Source of the DNA: Ostrinia nubilalis | Lineage: Eukaryota; Arthropoda; Insecta; Lepidoptera; Crambidae | Direction: 5' to 3' | Assembly (NCBI RefSeq): GCF_963855985.1 | Contig: NC_087106.1 | Coordinates: 6,555,001 to 6,619,000 of the forward strand | Length of the DNA: 64,000 bases | Part shown: positions 19,901-31,900 of the stretch, one piece after another | Numbering within the stretch: position 1 is the first letter of the stretch | Layout of the letters: every line of letters begins with the position of its first letter | Translations under genes and position numbers: made by a program | Notes under the pieces: model-generated | The model's input: the letters and a program-made list of their open reading frames with translations, nothing else | Database searches by the model: none | Told to the model about the DNA's origin: nothing

Positions 19901-22900
19901 ATGACATTATCATCATACAAATATCATTTTTTAGTCCTGACAAGGAACCCTTAATAGTTTCGATATGTCTGGCTGTCTGTCTGTCCGAGGTTTTGCTTGG
20001 AAACTATTGGCACTAGGGAGCTGTAATTTTGTAGAGGTATGTATATTAATCACGACGACAAAACGGTAGAATAAAATTTTGAAAAAAAAAATTTTTTAGG
20101 GTAGCTCCCCTACATGTAAAGTGGGGATGGTATTTTTTTCGTCTTCTACCCCATCGTGTGGGTAGGTCTTTTAAAATGGCTTAGGGGTTTCTAAGACCAT
20201 TTTTCGATTTAGGGATCCGTTTGCAAAATGTTAAAGTTTAAAGTGCCAATTTTTGTCCGAGTAGGGCGTTCCCCCCCGCTAAAAACTAAACTGTTGGCTT
20301 GATAAATCTGGAAAAATTCAAGATTATAGTGCTTTTTATGAACTTTCAAGGAAAACTATAGCGGTTAAGATAGATTACAGTTAGTTCAAGAGTAATAGTC
20401 GTTTTACTCATGTATTATAAAATTTCATACCTAATAAAAATTCCTTAGAAGAAAATATTAAAAGTGACTTTAGATGAAGTAATTGCTTACTTCTGAAATA
20501 TATTGTGATAACGACGGACAACTAAGGAACCCTACACTGCGCGTGGCACGACACGCACTTGGCCAATTTTTTTACTTAAGATTTAACCCAGTTTTCTGGC
20601 AAACTATTTCTCTATTTCTTGTGGAAAAAAATACGTGATATTTCCCGAGACCCCCCCTCTCCCCCACGTGAGATTTGATGAGGTTTTTGTTGACCCCCTC
20701 CCCCCCCTAAAAGCCTCACGTAATTTATGGACGCCCCCTTATGGGATGATAATAACAGCTTAAGCATGATGTACTCACCATTTAACTTTACTTAATTATA
20801 AGGATTTACTAGACAATGCAGTTTCATGCAGTAAGCTTCATTCTACCTAAATAAAACTAAAAAAATAGAGCATTCTCTACAGTAAAAAAAAAAACAATTT
20901 TAGTAGCTTTTATTTATTTTGGATCACCAACAAGGTGATGTTATTACTAATAGGACCAAAAATGGCTTCATTGTACTTTTTTTTTTTAAATTTGTATGGA
21001 TTGAGGAAAACTGTTAAAAAATACAAACTAGTAAATTATTATTGTTTGTTGTCTTTCTGCAACAATAAATGTCTTGATGGTTGTGTGATTACATAGATAA
21101 CATTTATTTTACAGATTTCTTAAATAATAAACCTACATAATTAACTATGAAATTGGTATTCAAAATCTACAGATTCACATCACAAGCATAATACTGTGAT
21201 TTTAATAGCTTTTTTTCAACGAAAATGAAGTAATAATAGTTATTTTGACCATCTTTTATGTGTACATGTCATACATTTCCATGATAAATTCAGAAGGCCT
21301 TAGGCACATTTGTAGCCAAACTATTTATTTATTTGTACCATTTAGTGGATGGATTGCAGTTCTGGATAGTCTGCAGTTGTACAAAAACAAAATGTTTCAT
21401 TGCATATCTGTGTCGGTAGTACAAATAGCTAGTCTACTCTTAAAAAGAAATCTCAATATCAAAGGTACGACTGTAATCTAAAAGCAGTTATCTATTTAAG
21501 GAAGTGGGATAACTGAAACCATTAAAGTGAAGTGTTTGGCTGCGGGCCAGACGCCAATCGATGTTGAGGAACGATCGTTGAACTTTCGTATGTCCGTGTT
21601 AGTCCAGGACTGCCTAACCAGGCTGCACATGCACTTAGTTTAGTATAGAGTTAGTATGCAGAACATTGCACTGTGCGGAAATATAAAATCTGCGCAATTT
21701 TGTCCATCAGCAATTCAATTCCTAAACAAGCATGGTTGACTGCTATCCACCTAACAGACCTTCAAAATAAATTCAATACCATCGGGAATAATCCGCGAAA
21801 AACGTGTCACCGACGTAATGGAAATGGAAATTCTGTATGCCATGTTGTACATATGGATGAAAACCATAATAAATCGGCATGCGTTTGCTATGGTACAGTC
21901 GACACGCTAAGCGTTACGCATTAAGCTAATATTCGGATATTTTTAGCACGAAACCTGGGATGGTCAGGCACTTATCTGTGTTTACATGTAAATGTTGACT
22001 TATAGAAAATATGCCCTACCTTATACTCTTTGCAAAAGGTGTGAAAATAACATTATCCACCATATTTTCCGCAAGCGTAACTTCGCAACGAAATTACTAT
22101 TGGAATGTTCTAGCTTACCTATGCTGGCTGTTTTGTTTACCAAATTATTTCTAAGGATTCAGTGAAGCTAAACTAATTAGCGCATTAGCCATGGATCGGG
22201 TATTTGACAGTTGTAGATACTAATTAAAGAGGTTTGCGACTTTGCGAGAGTTTCGTGAAAGTAGCAGCAATCTTCAATCGACTGTTTACTATTTTAAGGG
22301 CCCTTTTCTACGGCAATCCAATTCTTCGGGTTCTTCGGGATCCTGCATTGCTGATTGATTTGATTGATTGATCCCGAACATCCTGTTTGCATTGTCCCGC
22401 AACGTAGGCGCTGGATCCAGGCCGATACCAGACCCACCGGTCATTGTGGAAATCATTGGGAGGCCTTTGTTCAGCTCTAGTGGACGTCCTATGTCTTAAA
22501 TGATGATTGTGTTTTCACACGACAGTCCAGTTTTGAGAGGTCATGCAGGACTGCATCCCGCAAAACTGGATTGCCGATTTAACGGCTCTCGTTCTTAAAA
22601 CTACTTGGATCTTGAAAAAGCAGTTCCTGCAAAAAACTGACTGCAAGAAACTCCGTGGGAAAGAGCCCTTACCCGGAATAATACCTCTTAATAGGTGTTA
22701 TTTATCAGTGAAATGGACGCGATTGGCGATCCAATCACGTAATGGCGTTATCAAGTTGACCCGATTTCGTGACGGTACATTTTAATTACCAGATCGTCGG
22801 TCCACCTAGTGGGAGGCCTGCCCACGCTACGTCTTCCAGCTCGTGGTCGCCACTCAAGAACTTTCCTGCCCCAGCGGCCATCAGCTCTTCGAGCTATGTG

Positions 22901-25900
22901 CCCCGCCCACTGCCACTTGATTTTAGCGATTCTGCGGGCAAGGTCGCGGGAAGTACCTGGATGCAAGCGGCGCAGGACCGGTCTTTGTGGAAATCCTTGG
23001 GGGAGGCCTTTGTCCAGCAGTGGACGTCTTTCGGCTGAAACGAACGAACGAACGAACATTTTAATTGTCGATTGAGTGTTTCCGTGATTATGGGCACAGA
23101 TAAAACACTACTTTCTACCTGAGTTATGATCATTGATGATTGAACAATCTTAACATTCTGGGCAAAGGTCATGATAATGACTTTTTCACATGGGTTCATG
23201 ATCTACTATCAAAGTTGATCTTTGTTTATTTATTAGTTTCAGTTTCAATACAAAATTTAAAAATCGTGATTCGTGATTGTAATAGGTAGAGCATCATCTG
23301 TTTCTGAAAAGCTAATCTAATCCGTTTTGCGGATAAATCGATTTTCGTTTATCTACATAGTACTTACCTAGATGGGTACATATTGTAAATACTACAAACC
23401 TGATGCGCTATGTTACCAATAAACGGTAGTACATGTTGTACTTAATTAGTTATTAAACGTATTTATGTTAATTCTTTCCTCGTGTTTACTTTATAATAAA
23501 GGTGCATTCACATAGCATCATCATGCGTGAGGTGTATTAAGTCGTCCTTATGTGGGTGTTTCTCTGCTATTTGGAAAATCGTCCATACAAGACTGTCCTG
23601 AAGTAATTTTATTAATTGTTGAGAAATTTTGCTAATGAAATTCAGGGGTAATTTAAATACATATCTAAAAAAGCCCACACATTTTCCCCTTAGTTTTTGA
23701 GTTATTGGCGATTTTTCGCAAAACTGCGACAGGGGACTGTTGCAACCACCCAGGGGAATGTTTTATGGACAAAAACAATTAGTATTTTACTTTAAGTAAA
23801 CAAACTCTTTATTTTTCTTTGCCATTATAAAAATATGTAAGTTTTTGAAACAAAAAATATTATTATTAAAACAAATATTACTAATTTATAATGACTTTTC
23901 TTAAGCCTAATAACAGTAGCATTAAACTTAACGAACAATTAAGTTTTAAGACTTAAATTGTATGACACTAAAGTCAATCTTTATAATAATCAAAAATGTA
24001 GTATCCTGCCTTTTAAAACAGAACCAAAAAAATACAAAAAGTAATAAACAAAAAACATTATTACTGCTAATTTTTGTTTTTTGACCCCGTTTCTGGTGAA
24101 TGTAATATTGAAACGCTATTCTTGTTATTTCGTGTTGGGTCAGATGATCTTAAAGTCGCCTGATGTTCTTCTGCGAAATCTTCTGAATCAGATGTAGGTA
24201 TTTTCTCTTCCGAAATTATTTGTTCATTATCATCATCATCATTTCAGCCATAGGACGTCCACTGCTGAACATAGGCCTCCCTCAAAGACTTCCATGTTGA
24301 TCGATTCGTAGCGGCCTGCGTCCAGCGCCTTCCTACTACCTTTATAATGTCGTCGGTCCACCTTGTGTACCGTAAAACGCAGCGTGGAACGTCCACGCGG
24401 CCTCCACTACAGAACCTTGCTGCCGATGGGCCATCAGTTCTGCGTACTATGTGTCTTCCTATTGCCACTTCAGCTTGCTAATCCGTCGGGCTATGTCACC
24501 GACTTTAGTTCGTTTACGGATCTCCTCATTTCTGATTCGATCTCGTAAAGAAACACAAATTATTTGTCATGTCTTCATGACTTTCTTTTTTGCACGAAAC
24601 TTAGCACAGTGCTCCCTCCAAACCTTTTTTACAGCCTTATGCTCACGACAACTCATATCTTTAACTGATTTTAATTAAAGTTTTACTTTTTTCTTCTTTT
24701 TTTCAATTTTTCTTGTAGGGTAATGTTTCAAGTCGATGATATCATAATTGCACAGCTATACGTTTTTGTTCTAGAAATTCTTCTCATGTTTCGCGTAGCT
24801 TCTTTTTCAGTGAAATTTTGAGATAATACCTACTAAAAAGACGTTATTTTAGTGGTCAAAACCTAGGAAAACAGTAGTATGAACAGTCCCCTGTGGTATG
24901 AACAGTACCCTGTGCTATGAAATGACAGGGGAATGTTCGCCAGGGGAATGTTATTTTTACGTGAATACTTCATAAAACAATATCATTTAAAAACATTAAA
25001 ATAAACGCAACGTATGTGGCTACATACTAGAAGATTAATTAATTTAAACAAATTGTCGTTATTAAAACTCTTAAAATAGTAAAAAAAAGGCTCACCAGGG
25101 GAATGTTTTCACTGACGGCCGAGACGCGTAGTTCACCAGATGACGCAGTAGTAGCATTAAACAAAATAGCGGCTGGCCACTAGCTACACAACTGAACAAC
25201 CTTAACACCTATTGCGTTCCGTTTCGCGATCTAAGTGCTTTGCGCCAAAACTAAATATGACTTTAAACCGGTTTTAAAATTTTAACAGGGGAATGTTTTA
25301 ATAATTTCAGAATAATTTTAATCAAAATATCATTCTCAGAAGGATATTTTGATTAAAATTATATTGTAAACATTGTTTGTGATGTATTAAGATGCTAACT
25401 GTTATTGTTAATGTATTTGGATATTTTTTATTCAAAATCAACAGCAATATAATAAACATTTGTAACAATATGTGTAATTCTGGAAAAGGGACGTACCAGG
25501 GGACTGTGATTTGAAACGTTTGAGGTTATTTATTCGAATATTCTATGATTAAATTACTAAATATGCTATGTCATGCTAAGAATACCTAATTCTATGTCGG
25601 TATTGATACAAAAACCTGAGAAATTTTAAGGTTTACTACATAAATTTAGCTTGGGACAGCGATTTTCCATTTAGTGGAGAAATGCCCATGTCCTTATGTC
25701 GGTTGTACCGGCTTCTGTCTCTTATAATGTCCTACGCACACCACGTAAAGAGAACGTAGTAATGTAAACATACCTTAATATGTTTATAATAAGGATAATA
25801 AAGTAACAAAGGAAATCAACCGGGCATATTTAACACCATTCAGTCTTTGTATCTCTAATTAACCATCAAACAAAAGCCAAACAGCCAAAACCAGATAGAG

Positions 25901-28900
25901 TAGAGCAATCTCATTGGCCTCCTCCAAAGAAACAGTTACGCGCGAAAATACCGCAATAAAAAACCTCTAACTAAAGCGACCTGTTGGCTGGTCCTATGAT
26001 TCACCCACCAGGTCGGTTAGTCAGCGACTGTCGGTGGGACGCTCGGTTCGGTTTCCCGTAACATTACTTAACCAATATTTGTGTGGAACACACCATGTAA
26101 CCGATAACGCTAAATAATAGGTGTGGCTAGTTGTGAGTGCAAAAACAGTGAGCATATGACTATAAGATATTGCGGCCAGGATGAAGTTTTGGCATGCCAA
26201 TTTCGATGTCATTAACAACACTGTGAGGGGACTTGTAAGGAGATTCAGGTAAACCTTTACTATACTAATACTACTACTCTATAATATCAAGTACCTACTC
26301 CAGTTCTACATTATTATAAGCTTGCATTTCATGATTCAATCAAACCACATGTTAGTTTTGTTATCGTTGTTAACTTGGCATTGTAATCGAATATTTACAA
26401 ACTATGACGGATATTATTTGACGGAACCTCGCGTGAAGCTAACATTTAGTTGCGGTTTTGGTACAAATCTGCAACAAACACTTGCTTAAGTTCTGTTTAC
26501 ATACTCGAATTATGTAGTCCAAGATACATAAAACGGACTTCAGTCCCTGTTTTCATCTGTAATCTATCTATCTATCTATATAAATAAAAATGACTTGCTG
26601 TTCGTTAGTCTGATTAAAACTCGAGAACGGCTGTGCCGATTGAGCTGATTTTGGTTTTAAAATGTTTGTCGTAGTCCAGGGTAGGTCTAAACGGTGAGCA
26701 AATAAGGAAAAATTGCGATGGCTTATTTATTGCCTTTAAGGCGGAACAGAGTTCGCCGGGTCAGCTAGTGTACAATAAATTTGAAGTAGCCAATGTAAAT
26801 TTAAACTCTATTAGAGTAGGCGCACACCGTTGATTTTTCGTCGGCCGATAGTTTAGTCGGGCAGTTGATCAGTATGGGCATGTATGGGAGTGCGCACACT
26901 ACGCCGATTCGATTTGGCCGATTCTTCATACAATTTAAAATCGGGCACAACTATCGGCCAACTAAAATCAACGGTGTGCGCCTAAAATAGCCTTACTAAT
27001 TTCATGAGTAACCAATAAAATAGAAAACCCAGGATTAAAAAGGTGGGCCTAGTAATGTCATAAAGTCGTCCATATTAAGACTTACGGACGTCATGCAAAT
27101 GTTTTCCTCGTATAACCCTAAACAACTGAAATAGAGCTAAAAGCGGGGCCCACGTACCATTATGAGTATGAGTAATAAATAGATGTGACAAGTAGAAACG
27201 ATTCTTTGGCCCATTGACCTGCCTTTGTTCATTGTGTTAACGATTGTTGTCATAACATCGTACTATTTAGCATGTTTCTTTTTAGTATTGAACTTCTTTA
27301 GTCCTCTTTTGCACGTTTCTGCACAAGTCACGTTTTCCCATTCCTGAAATGAAATATTTACACCGAAATCTGTCACTACATACAATTTTATGATCATTTA
27401 CCACCAATCGATGATGTACAAACTTTCTCCTATTATTCAGCAAATTGTATTTTTGTCACAACAACTACCTACTTGAGCTGCCATTTGGGTTCTGTTCTAA
27501 CATTAGTATGGTTTAATCGAATCGTCAAAACATTGATAATGCAATATGATAATTCTCCGATCACTAATCTGGGTTCATGGATGTTATTCTATAAACAGTA
27601 TTCATCATTATTCACTTGGTCCATTTCGCATAATTATCTTATCTAAATTTCGTAGCTTATCACAAGGCTGGTACCCAAGTAATCATCGGTTCGGATAACA
27701 GTGTTTCTTCAATTGTTTTGCGGTCATGTGTGTCTGACGAGGTGCTATTTTATTGTCCACCTCTCAAACCTGTTCTGAGTTGTGGCTTTCCTATGACTCA
27801 TTTCTTTCTCCCCATTTAGTTTTATTTGAACTTCGACTAGTGACCATCTTTGCCTTCGCGGGACAGCCCCGTTGTGAGAATAACAACTTCAATATTTCTG
27901 TTTTTGATTGTAATATGGATGAAAAAACAGTGAAGTGTTGTGGCAACAATTTCGATTTCCATCTATCGGATGTGAGGTATAACTTAAATAGAAGTTGGCT
28001 TAAGACAAAGAGATTGAAAGCGAAAGTTTTCGATGTAGACAGGTGAGTGCTATTCTAAACAGTAACGCTTGATACAATGGACTATAATGATTGGCTGAAA
28101 TGATAGCTAGATTTTACACTGATTGTAATAGCATAGCTTCAAACAACGTTAAGTGTTCCTTTATTGGTTCATTAAAGTTTAAATTGCTTTTACATGGTAC
28201 CAAAGCGTTTTCGTATTGGTATTTCATCTATTCGTATTGTTTTACCTACTGTCTAAAAAGTATCTCCGCATAACATTTTTTCTGCGAATCCATCCGGCAA
28301 TTTAAAAAGGGTAAAACATTTACCTGAGTCTTGGACGGTCTGTCTTAAGTTCAGGTTCCGCTTTGATAAATTCTCGTCTTGACCGTCTATTTGCATTCTC
28401 TAAAGTTTCCTTTGCCTTTGCAATTTGATCTCTACATGTTTGTGTTTTGGTCGCAAATTGGGCTTCGGTGAAATTATCATGCTTGGGTAATTTGCGATTC
28501 TAACGTAGCCTTTTTCCGCTGTCAAATTTTTTTGCGGACTTCTATTAATTTTAATGGAATGGTTGACTATATTTTATCGTAATTATCCCAGAATACGAAA
28601 CATTGACTTTAAATTAATAATTTAAGAGTCAAATTGGGGAGCTAAAATTCCCTATTCTTCCATTTACCAAACAAGGGAGTTTATTAGGTCCAATGTTTAT
28701 TCATAAGGTATTACAATTTAGTTTACGTTCATGATCTTACCTGACCTACATGTTTCAATGACTCTTTTCCTTTTTCTGCTAGGCTAACCTACATTCTGTT
28801 GACATAAGTGATTTGCGATGTTCACAATTAGGTATACACCTATTAGTCAAGTCTCGTGAACTTTAAGTTTTCACACTTGAGTTGATTTTCGTTCGCTCGC

Positions 28901-31900
28901 TGAGGGACATTGTCCTGTGGTTCGTTGACCAGCTTTATGTCAAGGCCAGATTCATGATGGAAACTGTTTGGTTGAGTTGTCTTCTCTAAATTTATACTTA
29001 CTGGCTTAATAAACTGATGCGTAGGCCATGATTATACCTACTTGTTGTAGGTACGAATGAATGTTTATCTATTGGCAGAGACTAATAAAAATATTATGTT
29101 TATCAAAGACAAATAAAGTGATTATAATTCATATAGTTGTAAATGTTTACAAATGCCAACTTTTATACAGCTGCGGAATAAAATGGAACGCTCTGAATAC
29201 GTGAACGCTATTTTCGTCCATTCTCATGTGGCAGTCGTGGCCGAGCGGTTAAGGCGTCTGACTAGAAATCAGATTCCCTCTGGGAGCGTAGGTTCGAATC
29301 CTACCGACTGCGAATTTCTTTTTGCTTTTTTTTTAAACATGAATATTTTTTTGTTTTAGTCTGAGAAGAGGCGCTGGCGTCAATGTACAAGACGACAATG
29401 GGTACACACCACTCCATCATGCATGTCTAAATGGTCACAAGTAAGTTTCAATTTAAATTAAAAGTTATACTGAAAGATTGTTGTTACAGTACATTAGCGA
29501 GTAACTTCTCAATAAAATACATTCTCGACTAACTTTCTCCTCCAAGAATAGCGAAGGCAATTTCCCCGCGCTTAAATTGCTTTTGATAATCGTTAGGCGT
29601 CGTATGCATTCACTCATAAAGGACATTGTCAGAAACCGCCTAAAAAACCGCCCAAAAACATTAACCCATCATAATTATTTTCTATTTTTTTTAATACATT
29701 AAGCACCCTTTCGTTCTAATGGACACTTAAGCATTGAAAAATTAAATAAATAAGTCTTTTAACGGTTATTCTATAATACTATTACAACTTCCGGACGTTT
29801 TGGTGCGTGGCATGGTCTAAAACCTATCAAGTTCCATAATTTTTGCCGATAAAATCTGTACGAGGCATTACCGTACTTTATTGCTGGGAGTCCATGTATA
29901 GTGATGTTCCTGCGGCCATCATAGACAATAAAATATCGATTTTGAAAATAAAATAAATCGATTAAACTGCTTTGAAGACTAGATTTGCGTTAAAAGCTAA
30001 AAAGATATTGACACTATTACAAGAAGCTATCTAAAGTGTCCAACTGGTCGAAGGTCGTAAATAAAATAAAAATAATTAGGACCATAAACTGATATTCATG
30101 GTATCATAACTGTAAAAGTGTCAGAATCCGATGTTGAATCCAATGCCAGTTGAAGTGTGAGAAACATAATATCAACCTAGTATAGTTGCCAGTCTCTCAT
30201 AATCTATGCCAATGAGGGTTTTCGCGATTGAAAAATCCGCCAGATGGCAATACGTAGACGTGAGGTCCAAATGCTGCATGATTGGTTATTTTTGACATGA
30301 CATTGACAGATATCCACCAATCATGCAGCATTTGGACCTCGCGTCTACGTATTGCCATCTCGCGGATTTTTCAATCGCGAAAACCCTCATTCATAGCACA
30401 TTAATAATAGACCAAAATAATGAACTTTTATAGATTGTGAAAGAGAAGATAAAGATTTTATTATTTTATTAAAATCTTGCCACGAAGTAGTTTTTCAGTA
30501 GAAACCAGGATTGGATAATCGCTACAGGCAAGTATCAGAACATTTTATAAATATTTTTAATCGATTATATCCTTGTGAATCGTTTTAATAAATTGTCATT
30601 TTACTTTTTCAATTAAAACTTTTTCAATCCCTAGTCTTGTCAAACTGTCATAATGTCAACAAATTATAAATGTCACGTCAGTTGACTCAATTTCAGTCTT
30701 CTGTGCGTTTATTGTATTTTTATTTCAATGAAATAGTGCTAAAGGGTTAGTACTAAAAGTGAAAGCCTTTTTTCAGAAAGAAAACCAATGTGGTGCCCTT
30801 ATTATTCATACTGTTTGAAAGTTACAAGTCAGTGATACAGAGTTGCCGACATTATAACTCCGTAGTGATACCATACCAAAGAAGAAGTTTTCCTAAACAC
30901 ACACACTTGTGTTATTTTTATATGTGATCAAATAAAAAGGATTAATTCTACTGCTCAAATGGAATAACTTATCCCAAGAGACCGAATATAAAAAAAAACC
31001 TCTCCATAGAAATTATCACCATCACGAGGATGTGAATTTTTTTGAGAATTTGATATTGGTCCTGTAAGAAAAGTAGTTGTATTTCAGTAGTAGAATCAAC
31101 CCTTCTTGTTTCATCAGCAAGAGTAACTATAAAAACGCCCTGTAGGTAGGTATTTGAAGAGTTTGTTTAGTGTCAAAGACTGTCACACAGTGTAACTTAA
31201 ATTGGCATAATTATTATGATAATGAACATAAAAACTTAAATAAATATTTATGTTAATATTTTTTGTATTTATTTATTTTCCCAAAGCTTCACAGTGACAG
31301 CTGAAACAGCAATACTGTTGTAAAACTAAACTTGGAACAAACTGTTACAAATATTTTACAAATTAAAATAAAACCGCATGTTGCTTTACTTTCTCGTATA
31401 GGTAATAAATGTAATTAATGGCTAGATTATTAATGTTACTTTGTTACCCTCAATAGTGAGGAGATCTTATAAAATGGTAACCCTGATTTTCATTGTCATT
31501 CAAGTGCTCTTTCTTCGCATAGGCTTCTGTGATTTGGCCAAGGGCCACACACATTGCGATAACATTATGCGACATTGATTTGACAGCAGCGGAGTGAAGT
31601 CTTGCGACTATGCAAAATGATACCCTGTAATCGTAGCGCATATAGACATAGACGGGGCGGGGCACATAGCTCGTAGAGCTGATGGCCGCTGGGGCAGGAA
31701 AGTTCTTGAGTGGCGACCACGAGCCGAAAGACGTAGCGTGGGCAGGCCTCCCACTAGGTGGACCGACGATCTGGTGAAGGTCGCGGGAGGTGCCTGTATG
31801 CGAGCGGTGCAGGATCGGTCTTCGTGGAAATCCTTGGGGGAGGCCTTCGTCCAGCAGTGGACGTCTTTTCGGCTGAAATGAACGAACGAACGATACGTAT

